From Fredinandcohnia onubensis (lineage in GTDB: Bacteria > Bacillota > Bacilli > Bacillales > Bacillaceae_L), in contig NZ_NSEA01000009.1 of the NCBI RefSeq assembly GCF_002734285.1, forward strand, positions 200,265 through 264,264: DNA of 64,000 bases, in the 5' to 3' direction. Each line of letters starts with the position of its first letter. Position 1 is the stretch's first letter. Position numbers and translations under genes: made by a program. The notes under the pieces are model-generated. The model had not been told where the DNA came from. It saw only the letters and a list, made by a program, of their open reading frames with translations, and ran no database searches. This document shows, one piece after another, positions 25,059 through 33,647 of the stretch.

Positions 25059-25961
25059 TTACTTTGTATATTTAGCGCTTCTCCAATTCGTTACCTTTAT
25101 TGACGTATGGGAAAAGCGTAGGGTAATCCATGATTCTACAATAATTCCAAAAAGGGCGGTTCCAATTGCTAGATGAATAACTGCCCAAGGAACAGATAAT
25201 GCGGTATTGATCGTGAAAATGCCTGCTATAATTTGTAAAAATACGGTTAGTGAAGTTAGCATAAGTCGTAACTGAATGCTTGTGCTCCATTTATTTATAA
25301 ATGCAAAATAAGTCAGAATAAGTATGTAAATAGCTGATGCAAACGCAAAGAAGCGATGTAGGGATTGTAGAATCTGAGCTTTACTTATTGGTATGAAAGA
25401 GTTAGAACAAGATAACCATTCACATGCTAATCCATACGACTGATGCTTAATATACGCACCAAAACCTATGGTGAAAGTTAGTAGTAAAATAAGGATGAAA
25501 TAGTGCTTTTGTAAGACTGTTGCATTACTTACGCTGACTGTTGAAATTGATTGGCTTTTCCATATAAATAGCAAGCATGTAAAATAGGCCATAGCAATAA
25601 GTAGGTGGGTGGTCACAACAATTGCTGGCAAATCAAGAACAACTACAATCGCACCAAGAATAACCTGAAGGATAAGGAGAAGGATCATCCAATTTGCTAT
25701 TGTTTTTACATGATTTTCTGTTTCTGTTCGCTTAACTCTAAAAAATAAAATGGCAGAAAGAATAAAAAGCAGAGCACCGATTACACGATGTGCATATTCA
25801 ATAAGTGTTTCACCTTCTAATACAGGAATTAATACACCATTACATAATGGCCAATCTGGCCCACAACCCATACCTGATTGAGATGAAGCGACATAACCAC
25901 CAAACACAACTAGAAAATAGGCTACAAGAATAGATAAGATAGAAAGACCCCGAATACTCAA
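25059..25961 (-). CDS. ctaA: Heme A synthase, COX15/CtaA family
   Basis: An integral membrane enzyme that oxidises the C8 methyl of heme O to heme A for cytochrome oxidase. It has eight predicted helices. The heme-ligand histidines are in EYAHR, THLLIAM, SLHRFFAF and VIHLAIG. Cys pairs are in GMGCGPDWPLCNG and CEWLSCSNS, the usual disulfide-forming loops. GGGGG at 25970-25974 serves one of two adjacent TTG codons (25964 or 25961); the upstream TTG at 25976 overlaps that site and is unlikely. It stands alone without ctaB, and its sequence differs clearly from B. subtilis CtaA, so it could be a second copy. Confidence 0.88.
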   Translation of the reverse strand: MSIRGLSILSILVAYFLVVFGGYVASSQSGMGCGPDWPLCNGVLIPVLEGETLIEYAHRVIGALLFILSAILFFRVKRTETENHVKTIANWMILLLILQVILGAIVVVLDLPAIVVTTHLLIAMAYFTCLLFIWKSQSISTVSVSNATVLQKHYFILILLLTFTIGFGAYIKHQSYGLACEWLSCSNSFIPISKAQILQSLHRFFAFASAIYILILTYFAFINKWSTSIQLRLMLTSLTVFLQIIAGIFTINTALSVPWAVIHLAIGTALFGIIVESWITLRFSHTSIKVTNWRSAKYTK

Positions 25962-26094
25962 CAATGATACCCCCAATTATTTGATAGTATTAGTGTACCA
26001 AAGTGTGTTTCAGAAAGTTGTGGATTTAATCACACTTTTTAGAAAATTTCGCATATGTCATTTGGTTGATGATAGCACTCCAGCCGTAGCAGAG

Positions 26095-26129
26095 ACAAAA
26101 AAAGAGTATCGGTCTCCCAATACTCTTTC
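26095..26129 (-). terminator. Terminator of the class A PBP gene
   Basis: On the minus strand GAAAGAGTATT and ATACTCTTT pair around a 9-nt loop and are followed by a run of seven T. Confidence 0.85.
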
Positions 26130-26140
26130 AAGTTTATATA

Positions 26141-28246
26141 TCAGTTTCCTAGTAGGTCTCTAAGCTTATTTTCAACCTTTTCGCTGACATTCTTAATGTC
26201 TTTTTTTGCCTCTTCCAATACTATCTTCCATTTGGCACTTTCTTCTTTTAAGGTTTCTTCGATTTTTTCAGCTTGCTCTTTAATTTCTTCCTTTGTGATC
26301 GTTTTTCGGTCCTCTTGTCCCGAAAGCTTCGCATTTACAGAAACGACATCAAAGGAGTCGACTTCCATTGTAGGAAGCACTTCGTCCATCATTGCTTTAA
26401 ATAAAGGAACAATATAATCAGAGCTACTACCACGTATATAATGTGTTTTGTCCGTTTTGTCATAGCCCATCCAAACGGCACCGACGAAATTAGGTGTATA
26501 TCCAACAAACCATTGATCCTTTGTTCCATTAATATCTTTATAAGGGAGCTGGGTTGAACCCGTTTTTCCGGCTAGGTCAACTCCAGGGATTTTTGTTCCT
26601 TTACCTGAACCCGTTTCAACAACGTTTAGTAGCATAGAAGTCATATCGTTTGCCACTTGTTTCGATGTAACCTTGGTTGTTTTATGTTTATGTTCTGCAA
26701 TGACATTACCGGTTGGTCCTACTATTTTTGAGATTAGATGTCCTTCCGGTCGTTTGCCATCATTTGCAAAAACTGAATAGGCCTCCGCTAGTTGTAAAGG
26801 TGAAGTCCCTTTATGCATACCACCAAGTCCAATTCCAAGATACTTATCTTCTTCTGAAAAGGGAATACCAAATCTTCGTAAAGAATCAAGTCCTTTATTA
26901 AGTCCAATTTGGTCTAACAACCAAACAGTCGGTGCATTTAACGAGTGCTCAAGAGCTTCATACATCTTCACTTCACCTTGGTACAATCTTGAGAAGTTTT
27001 CAGGTGTGTAATCTCCATATGTTTTTAACTCATCAACTAATACGGAAGTGACTTCATACCCTTCTTCTAGTGCAGGAGTATATACTGCTAATGGCTTTAA
27101 TGTTGACCCTGGTTGTGCCTGCAAATGAGTCGCTCGATTAAAACCACGGAATACATGTTCACCACGGCCTCCGACTAAACCAAGCACACCTCCAGTCTTA
27201 GGATGTAACATTACAGCACCACTTTGCACAAGAACATCCCTGCCTTTAGGGAAAAGATAGTCCTTTTTATAAACAGCTTCAAGGGCAGATTGAACGTCTT
27301 GATTCATCTCAGTATAGAAGCGATACCCACGAGTCAGAATCTCCTCTTGCGTCAACCCATATTTCTTTATGGCTTCATCTAGCACAGCATCTACATAATA
27401 AGGATAGCTTCTTTCTATATAGCTTCCGCCGCCATCCTCAAGCTTGATTTCTTCATGTTTCGCTTGTGCATATTCATCATCAGAAATCATCTTTAACTCA
27501 TGCATTTTTAACAGAACTGTATTTCTTCGCTTAATCGCACCATCATAATTTTTATAAGGATTTAAAGCTGATGGTGCTTGGAGAATTCCAGCAAGCATTG
27601 CAGCCTCACTGATTGATACATTTTCAATTTCCGTATTAAAATACTTTTTCGAAGCTTGGCTAATTCCCCATGAACCATTTCCGAAGAAGACTTGATTTAA
27701 ATACATTTGTAAAATCTCGTCCTTGGTATAATGCTTTTCAATTTCCAATGCTAAAAAGAGTTCTTCGATTTTCCGTTTATAGGTTTGTTCAGGGGAGAGA
27801 AGCGCATTTTTTGTAAGCTGTTGAGTAATCGTACTACCTCCACCTGTAATTCTTCCAGCAAATATATTATTAAAAAAGGCGCGCGTGATTCCTTTAATAT
27901 CAAAACCATTATGGGAATAGAAGCGCTCATCTTCTATTGCGATAACCGCATTTTTCACATGCTCAGGAAGTTCTTCTACCGAGACACCCTCAGTTCGATT
28001 CGTCGAAATATTGGTTGCTACTTCACCATCTTTATCATAAATAACAGTGGCTTGACGCAAACCGTCTTTCAGCGATTGAACGTTTGCCTGACTAGCCATA
28101 AAGGCAAAGAAGAGCATAGACACTAAGATAAACACCAATACAATCAGTAATAAAATTTTAGTTAGATGCTTCTCTCGCCAAAAACGTTTAATAGATTCCC
28201 AGAGTCGTTTTATATACGGCATTATCTTTTCAAATATACCTCTCAT
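26141..28246 (-). CDS. Class A penicillin-binding protein (PBP1A family, bifunctional)
   Basis: Polymerises and cross-links peptidoglycan. With ATG 28246 (GGAG 8 nt upstream) it has 701 residues; the open frame continues to 28342 but without a better start. A cytoplasmic basic segment is followed by one membrane helix (LTKILLLIVLVFILVSMLFF). The GT51 domain has EDERFYSHNGFD, GGSTITQQLTKN and KRKIEELFLALEIE. The transpeptidase has S-T-L-K in QPGSTLKPLAVY, S-L-N in EHSLNAPT and K-T-G in AGKTGSTQLP. All catalytic motifs are intact. The C-terminus (about the last 70 residues) is a charged coiled-coil-like tail rich in Glu and Lys. It stands alone. Confidence 0.93.
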   Translation of the reverse strand: MRGIFEKIMPYIKRLWESIKRFWREKHLTKILLLIVLVFILVSMLFFAFMASQANVQSLKDGLRQATVIYDKDGEVATNISTNRTEGVSVEELPEHVKNAVIAIEDERFYSHNGFDIKGITRAFFNNIFAGRITGGGSTITQQLTKNALLSPEQTYKRKIEELFLALEIEKHYTKDEILQMYLNQVFFGNGSWGISQASKKYFNTEIENVSISEAAMLAGILQAPSALNPYKNYDGAIKRRNTVLLKMHELKMISDDEYAQAKHEEIKLEDGGGSYIERSYPYYVDAVLDEAIKKYGLTQEEILTRGYRFYTEMNQDVQSALEAVYKKDYLFPKGRDVLVQSGAVMLHPKTGGVLGLVGGRGEHVFRGFNRATHLQAQPGSTLKPLAVYTPALEEGYEVTSVLVDELKTYGDYTPENFSRLYQGEVKMYEALEHSLNAPTVWLLDQIGLNKGLDSLRRFGIPFSEEDKYLGIGLGGMHKGTSPLQLAEAYSVFANDGKRPEGHLISKIVGPTGNVIAEHKHKTTKVTSKQVANDMTSMLLNVVETGSGKGTKIPGVDLAGKTGSTQLPYKDINGTKDQWFVGYTPNFVGAVWMGYDKTDKTHYIRGSSSDYIVPLFKAMMDEVLPTMEVDSFDVVSVNAKLSGQEDRKTITKEEIKEQAEKIEETLKEESAKWKIVLEEAKKDIKNVSEKVENKLRDLLGN

Positions 28247-28446
28247 ATTTGTTTCTCCATTCATTAGGATACTGAACTTATATTTTATAACAGTTATTCG
28301 AATAAGAGAAATAAAAACGTAGGGTCTAAGAAATTTAAACAATATTTTCCATAGGAAGAAATAGGCATAATTATTAGTTATGGTATTAGATAAGAAGAGT
28401 GTATTTTATTTCTTGTCGGAATTATCTTAAATTTATAAATATAGAA

Positions 28447-28461
28447 AAGAAAACGCTATCA
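28447..28461 (+). promoter_or_regulatory. cre-like site (CcpA) before tctC of transporter 1
   Basis: AAGAAAACGCTATCA matches the cre consensus at 14 of 15 positions. It lies 19 bp upstream of the tctC start, so downstream of any promoter; a roadblock type of catabolite repression is expected. Confidence 0.55.
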
Positions 28462-28480
28462 AAAAAACGGAGGGGATCAA

Positions 28481-29533
28481 ATGAAGTTAGGAAAGAAACT
28501 AGTTGGGCTTCTTGCAGTTGGAACTCTAGCATTTAGTTTAGCAGCTTGTAGTGGTGGAGGTAGTAGTACATCGTCCTCAGAGGGAAAAAAAGATTCGGAA
28601 CCAAAGAAGGAAGCAAGTGGGTATCCTGATAAGATGATTACAATCATTGCACCTGCAGGAGCTGGCGGGGGATTAGATACAGCTGCTAGAACATTAGCTA
28701 AGGTTTCAGCAGATACTGGACTAATTGAACAATCTATTAGTGTTGAGAATCAGCCAGGTGGAGGTCAAGTTCTTGGGATGACCGAATTCATTCAAAAGGA
28801 AGCTGGAAATGATTTTAAGCTTCTTCTACCTTCAACACCTATCGTTCTAAATTATATTAAGAAGGATGGAACAGCACCATACTCGTTCAGAGATATGACT
28901 CCATTAGCTCGCTTACAAGTTGATTATCCTGTAATTGCGGTTAATGCAGATTCAGAATTCAATGATTTAAAATCATTCTTTGATGCAATTAAAGCAGATC
29001 CTACTAGCATTACAATTGCTGGTGGTGGAGCTCCTGGAACACTCGATCATTTAAATTCAATTCTTCTTGCAGAAAGTCAGGGCATTGATGGAAATCAAGT
29101 GAAATATACAGCATATGACGGTGGTGGAGAAGCAATGACAGCTCTTGTTGGTGGGCATGCGGATGCACTAACTACAGATGTTTCCGGAGTTGCTGAGTAC
29201 CTAAAAGCTGGAAAGATAAAGGTGTTAGGTGTAGCAGCACCAGAACGTATGACAGGGGATTTTGCAGACCTTGTTACATATAAGGAGCAAGGATTTGACG
29301 TTGAAGTTGCAAACTGGCGTGGTATTTTTGGACCGAAGGATATGTCTGACGAGGCCAAGGCATATTGGGAAGAAAAATTAAAAGCCTTAAGTGAAAGTGA
29401 AGAGTGGAATGCTGAACTTGCAAAAATGGGCGTACAAAACGGGTATATGAATGCAGATGATTTCCTTGCAGCCCTTGAGAAAGAAGAAACAGATTATTTA
29501 GAGCTTTATAAGAAGCTAGGTATGGCAAAGTAG
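28481..29533 (+). CDS. tctC: Tripartite tricarboxylate transporter substrate-binding lipoprotein (TctC), system 1
   Basis: The extracytoplasmic receptor of a TctCBA-type importer for citrate-like or other carboxylates. A lipoprotein signal ends SLAA-C23, then a Ser/Gly/Lys linker. The mature domain begins YPDKMITIIAPAGAGGGLDTAAR, which is the family binding loop with the conserved Asp. LVGGHADALTTDVS is also typical. It is 350 residues, and ACGGAGGGG precedes the ATG. A compact hairpin separates it from tctB, a common way to make more receptor than channel. The substrate is unknown; the operon continues with tctB, tctA and three dehydrogenases. Confidence 0.92.
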   Translation: MKLGKKLVGLLAVGTLAFSLAACSGGGSSTSSSEGKKDSEPKKEASGYPDKMITIIAPAGAGGGLDTAARTLAKVSADTGLIEQSISVENQPGGGQVLGMTEFIQKEAGNDFKLLLPSTPIVLNYIKKDGTAPYSFRDMTPLARLQVDYPVIAVNADSEFNDLKSFFDAIKADPTSITIAGGGAPGTLDHLNSILLAESQGIDGNQVKYTAYDGGGEAMTALVGGHADALTTDVSGVAEYLKAGKIKVLGVAAPERMTGDFADLVTYKEQGFDVEVANWRGIFGPKDMSDEAKAYWEEKLKALSESEEWNAELAKMGVQNGYMNADDFLAALEKEETDYLELYKKLGMAK

Positions 29534-29561
29534 TTAATTAGTAGCGTTTTAGTCTAATTGA

Positions 29562-29587
29562 AAAGAAGGGCTAAGCCCTTCTTTCAT
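29562..29587 (+). terminator. Attenuator-type hairpin between tctC and tctB
   Basis: AAAGAAGGGC, a 3-nt loop and GCCCTTCTTT form a 10-bp stem followed by CATTATTT. It lies inside the operon, so it is probably a leaky terminator or an mRNA-stabilising 3' end for tctC. Confidence 0.65.
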
Positions 29588-29605
29588 TATTTCTTGGAGG
29601 TGAAG

Positions 29606-30067
29606 ATGTTGACTAAGGCATTTGATCGATATTTAAGTATTGCTTTAATTGCAGTTGGTGGCTTTTTTATTTTTGAAGGCCAAAGAATAAATGAAAGTTC
29701 CTTTGGTAGTGCCATTGGACCAGGTGTCTTACCATCTGCGCTAGGAGTTATCCTCATTTTATTATGTATCCGCAATATTTACGAAACATTTCGAAAAAAA
29801 TACCCTGAACAAGAAAAGGAAAAAGTCCATTATAAACGCTTCCTAATTATGCTTGTTTCAACGATTTTATATGCGTTATTACTTGAACCTATCGGCTATG
29901 TGATTAGTACGTTTTTATTCTTGCTCGTTGGGTTTCAAGTAATGCAAAAAGGGAAGTTTGTAAACTCAATTATTATTGCAGCAGCAGTGCCTGCCGTTGT
30001 CTATTACATGTATGTAGTTGTGATGAAAGGAACATTGCCAAGCTTCCCAGTATGGCTAAGTATGTGA
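29606..30067 (+). CDS. tctB: Tripartite tricarboxylate transporter small membrane subunit (TctB), system 1
   Basis: A four-helix membrane subunit. ATG 29606 is preferred (TTGGAGGTG 6-8 nt upstream), giving 153 residues. The open frame reaches back to 29558 but would include the attenuator hairpin. The sequence has the TctB start AFDRYLSIALIAVGGFFIFEG, the FGSAIGPGVLPSALG motif and a paired helix region at the C-terminus. It lies 12 nt before tctA. Confidence 0.88.
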   Translation: MLTKAFDRYLSIALIAVGGFFIFEGQRINESSFGSAIGPGVLPSALGVILILLCIRNIYETFRKKYPEQEKEKVHYKRFLIMLVSTILYALLLEPIGYVISTFLFLLVGFQVMQKGKFVNSIIIAAAVPAVVYYMYVVVMKGTLPSFPVWLSM

Positions 30068-30079
30068 GGGGGTTAAAAA

Positions 30080-31606
30080 GTGGAAGTATTACAATACTTA
30101 GGTGAAGGATTTGCAATAGCCTTTACGGCTCGAAATTTAATATTTGCATTCATTGGTGTTCTAATTGGTACAGCTGTTGGCGTCCTTCCTGGTATTGGTC
30201 CAATTAGTGGTGTAGCTTTATTAATTCCTGTAACAGCTATGTTGACTAGTGGACTAGATCCGAGCGCAGCGGCGACTAGCTCAATTATTTTACTAGCGGG
30301 TGTATATTATGGAGCTATGTACGGTGGGTCAACAACATCGATTTTGATCAATACTCCAGGAGAATCATCCTCAGTAGTTACAACCCTTGATGGATACCAG
30401 ATGGCCAAGCAAGGTAGGGCAGGTGCCGCCCTCTCAATTGCAGCCATTGGCTCCTTTGTGGCAGGAGTTGTTGCTCTCGTTGGACTTATTTTTTTGGCTC
30501 AGCCATTATCGAGCATGGCACTTAAATTTGGGCCATCTGATTATTTTTCGTTAATGATATTAGGCCTTTGTGCAATTAGTGGTTTGTCCGGAACATCGGT
30601 CACAAAGTCGTTGATGATGACTGTCTTTGGTCTAATGATCGCATCGATTGGTATAGATGTGGTTTCTGGTGTATCTCGTTTTACATTTGGTTTTCCGCAA
30701 TTGTATTCAGGACTTGAATTTTTGACTGTAGCGGTTGGACTCTTTGCATTAGGAGAAGTCTTTAAAACCATTTTACACAATGATGTCAATTCAGGGGAAA
30801 TAAGTAAGATTAATAAACTCCTACCTACTAAACAAGAATTTAAAGATAGTGCTGCTCCAATCGCCCGTGGTTCTATTTTAGGTTTCTTCATGGGGATTCT
30901 ACCTGGTTCTGGAGCAACACTCGCTTCATTTATGGCCTATATTGCGGAGAAAAAGGTTAGTAAAAACCCAGAGAAGTTTGGAAAAGGTGCAATTGAAGGG
31001 GTAGCTGGCCCGGAGGCTGCCAATAATGCGGCTGCTGGTGGAGCCATGATACCTTTACTAACACTAGGTATTCCTGGTTCGGGTACAACTGCAGTGTTGA
31101 TGGGTGCGTTGATTATGTACAATGTAAATCCAGGACCACTATTATTCGAGGATCATCCGCAAGTTGCATGGGGATTAATTGCTAGTATGTTAGTCGGAAA
31201 CTTAATGCTTTTGATGTTGAATCTTCCATTGGTAAAGGTATTTGCAAAGATTATTTCAACCCCACCAAAATATTTAATACCATTAATTGTGGTCATCTCC
31301 ATTTTTGGTGTGTATGCAGTTCAGGTAACTGTATTTGATCTAATGTTATTAATTGTTTGTGGTGTTGCGGGCTACTATTTTACGAAAAATGATTACCCAA
31401 TTGCGCCATTGGTTTTAGGACTCGTATTGTGGCCAATGATTGAAAATAACTTTAGAAGAGCATTAACGATTTCAAACGGAGATTATAGTATTTTCTTTAC
31501 TAGACCACTATCACTTATATTCTTAATTATTGCTCTTCTATGGATCTCAATTCCAATTTTCTTAAAATGGAGAGGCAAAAATGTGATAGTAAATGACGAA
31601 GGATAA
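30080..31606 (+). CDS. tctA: Tripartite tricarboxylate transporter large membrane subunit (TctA), system 1
   Basis: The main channel subunit, with about 12 hydrophobic segments in 508 residues. TctA signatures are clear: GVLPGIGPISGVALLIP, YYGAMYGGSTTSILINTPGE, DGYQMAKQGRAG and the second-half repeat GILPGSGATLASFMAY...NNAAAGGAMIPLLTLGIPGSGTTAVLMGAL (given in pieces). It starts at GTG after GAGGGGG. A hairpin with a GCAA loop follows the stop and may limit read-through into the dehydrogenase genes. The paralogue at 56888-58396 has the same motifs with different loops. Confidence 0.95.
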   Translation: MEVLQYLGEGFAIAFTARNLIFAFIGVLIGTAVGVLPGIGPISGVALLIPVTAMLTSGLDPSAAATSSIILLAGVYYGAMYGGSTTSILINTPGESSSVVTTLDGYQMAKQGRAGAALSIAAIGSFVAGVVALVGLIFLAQPLSSMALKFGPSDYFSLMILGLCAISGLSGTSVTKSLMMTVFGLMIASIGIDVVSGVSRFTFGFPQLYSGLEFLTVAVGLFALGEVFKTILHNDVNSGEISKINKLLPTKQEFKDSAAPIARGSILGFFMGILPGSGATLASFMAYIAEKKVSKNPEKFGKGAIEGVAGPEAANNAAAGGAMIPLLTLGIPGSGTTAVLMGALIMYNVNPGPLLFEDHPQVAWGLIASMLVGNLMLLMLNLPLVKVFAKIISTPPKYLIPLIVVISIFGVYAVQVTVFDLMLLIVCGVAGYYFTKNDYPIAPLVLGLVLWPMIENNFRRALTISNGDYSIFFTRPLSLIFLIIALLWISIPIFLKWRGKNVIVNDEG

Positions 31607-31631
31607 GGGGATGCAAATCTCCTTTTTCTTA
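31605..31631 (+). terminator. Hairpin after tctA (system 1)
   Basis: AAGGGGAT, GCAA loop and ATCTCCTT form an 8-bp stem with one G-T pair, followed by TTTCTTATTT. It is probably a partial terminator because the next gene starts only 27 nt later in the same direction. Confidence 0.6.
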
Positions 31632-31657
31632 TTTATAAATAATGAGTGAGGTGTGAT

Positions 31658-32425
31658 ATGAATTTAGAGAGTATCTTTGGAATAAAAGATAAGGTAGTTG
31701 TCATAACAGGAGCTAGTCAAGGAATTGGAAAGGATATGGCATTGTTATTTGCAAAAATGGGGGCAAAGGTAGCTTTAATCGCAAGGAATAGGGAGAAGCT
31801 AGAGCTTTTGTCAAATGAAATGAGGGAGCTTGGTTACACAGCGATGTATGCTCCTTGCGATATTACGAAAGTGGAATTAATTCCTGATGTCATGTCTAAG
31901 ATTCATAGTCAATATGGCCATATTGATGTTTTGATTAACAATGCAGGTACAAATATTGCGAAACCGCCTGAAGAAATATCTGAAAAGGATTGGGATGCGG
32001 TTCTTGATTTAAATCTGAAAAGCGCCTTTTTTTGTTCGAAGGAAGCAGGTAAATATATGAAATTAGGGGAAAAAGGAAAAATTATCTTTATCTCATCCCA
32101 GATGGCCCAGGTAGGGTATTTTAACCGAGTTTCATATTGTTCAAGCAAGGGTGGAGTAATGCAGTTGACACGCTCACTTGCGATTGAATGGGCAAAGCAT
32201 CAGATTAATGTAAATTCAATTGCCCCTACGTTTATTGATACGCCTATGACTGCTCCAATGTTTGAGGATCAAAGTTTTAAAGAGGAAGTACTGAGCCGAA
32301 TTCCGTTAGGTAGACTTGCAAAAACAGATGATCTATACGGTGCTCTTTTATTTTTAAGTTCTTCCGCTTCAGACATGGTAACGGGGCAAACGGTGTTTGT
32401 TGATGGTGGTTGGACTGTTTGGTAA
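31658..32425 (+). CDS. Short-chain dehydrogenase/reductase
   Basis: A 255-residue classical SDR. ATG 31658 is preferred (GAGTGAGGTG upstream) over the in-frame GTG 31646, which lies inside that ribosome site. NAD(P) motif TGASQGIG is near residue 17, NNAG near 92, the catalytic Ser in FISSQMA and the Y-C-S-S-K motif near 157. The C-terminus VTGQTVFVDGGWTVW is typical. It resembles gluconate 5-dehydrogenase and 3-oxoacyl-ACP-reductase-type SDRs. Being in one operon with the Tct system 1 genes, it probably oxidises or reduces the imported hydroxy acid (inference). Confidence 0.85.
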   Translation: MNLESIFGIKDKVVVITGASQGIGKDMALLFAKMGAKVALIARNREKLELLSNEMRELGYTAMYAPCDITKVELIPDVMSKIHSQYGHIDVLINNAGTNIAKPPEEISEKDWDAVLDLNLKSAFFCSKEAGKYMKLGEKGKIIFISSQMAQVGYFNRVSYCSSKGGVMQLTRSLAIEWAKHQINVNSIAPTFIDTPMTAPMFEDQSFKEEVLSRIPLGRLAKTDDLYGALLFLSSSASDMVTGQTVFVDGGWTVW

Positions 32426-32457
32426 ATACATAATAAGGAATAAGGGAGAGATTTATA

Positions 32458-33627
32458 ATGACCATGTATCATGATTTTAAAATGCCTGAAAATGTAAGAT
32501 TTGGTGTAGGAGCACATAAAAGTTTACCAGATGAAGTAAGGAGAATTGGTGCAAGGAAAATTGGTCTGATTAGTGACAAAGGTTTAGAGAAAGCTGGAGT
32601 AGTAGATAAAATTAAAAACCTATTAGAATCACTAGCTGTACCGATTGCAACTTTTACGGATATTCAGGGTGAACCTTCTTTTTCATTATTAAGAAATACA
32701 ATTGACCATCTAAAGCAAGAGGAATGTGATTTAATCATTGGAATTGGTGGAGGTAGTGCCATGGATGTGGCAAAAACGACTGCTGCATTAATTCCCATTG
32801 AAGTTGATACTGACTACATATCTGGAACTAAGGTTATAGAAACTAGAGGGATACCATGTATCTTACTTCCGACAACTTCAGGAACAGGTGCAGAGGTCAC
32901 CATGAACGCTATTTTCGCAGATGAAGAACGGGAGGTAAAGAGGGGACTTGTAAGTCCAGCACTTCTTCCTACACTTGCAATTGTTGATCCATCATTAACT
33001 TTGTCCTGTCCACCTAAGGTTACTGCAGCATCAGGAGTCGATGCTTTTACCCATGCAATAGAATCCTATATAGCTGTAAAAGCAACACCGTTAACAAAAA
33101 TTTATGCTGAAAAAGCAATGAAGCTATTTCCAAACTATATTACAAAAGCAGTTCATCATGGAAATGACTTAGAAGCGAGAATAGGAATGAGTTGGGTAAG
33201 TCATCTTGCAGGTGTATCATTAGCAAATGCTGGAGTAGGGGCAGTACATGCGCTTTCATATCCTTTAGGAGGGAAGTATCATATTGAACATGGGGTTGCA
33301 AATGCCTTGTTAATGCCGTATGTTTTTGATGTGATAGGAAAAACATGTATGGCTGAAATGGTTGATATTGCAACCCTAATTGGAATTGGCGACTACAGTA
33401 ATCGTCCATTTGAGGCCCAAGGTGCGGTGGTAAATTATTTATATCACTTGTTACATGACCTAGACTTACCAATATCTTTACAAGAGTTAGGCATAAAAGA
33501 ACAGGACTTACCACAGCTTGCAGTAGAAGCATCCAAGATAGATCGGTTACTATTGAATACACCAAATAAACTAACGGAACAAAAAATACTTAACATCTAC
33601 CAAAAGGCTTTTAACGGTAAGATTTAA
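32458..33627 (+). CDS. Iron-containing alcohol dehydrogenase
   Basis: A 389-residue group III alcohol dehydrogenase. The nucleotide site is GGGSAMDVAKT (about residues 97-107), followed by PTTSGTGAEVT. The metal ligands of the family are all present: Asp and His in VDAFTHAIESY, and two His in HALSYPLGGKYHIEHG. The extra His normally found four residues after the third ligand is Tyr here. Such enzymes often act on short semialdehydes or hydroxy acids (e.g. 4-hydroxybutyrate or maleylacetate). It is 32 nt after the SDR gene with GGGAGAG upstream. Confidence 0.85.
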   Translation: MTMYHDFKMPENVRFGVGAHKSLPDEVRRIGARKIGLISDKGLEKAGVVDKIKNLLESLAVPIATFTDIQGEPSFSLLRNTIDHLKQEECDLIIGIGGGSAMDVAKTTAALIPIEVDTDYISGTKVIETRGIPCILLPTTSGTGAEVTMNAIFADEEREVKRGLVSPALLPTLAIVDPSLTLSCPPKVTAASGVDAFTHAIESYIAVKATPLTKIYAEKAMKLFPNYITKAVHHGNDLEARIGMSWVSHLAGVSLANAGVGAVHALSYPLGGKYHIEHGVANALLMPYVFDVIGKTCMAEMVDIATLIGIGDYSNRPFEAQGAVVNYLYHLLHDLDLPISLQELGIKEQDLPQLAVEASKIDRLLLNTPNKLTEQKILNIYQKAFNGKI

Positions 33628-33647
33628 CTGTAAAAAGAGGGGATATT

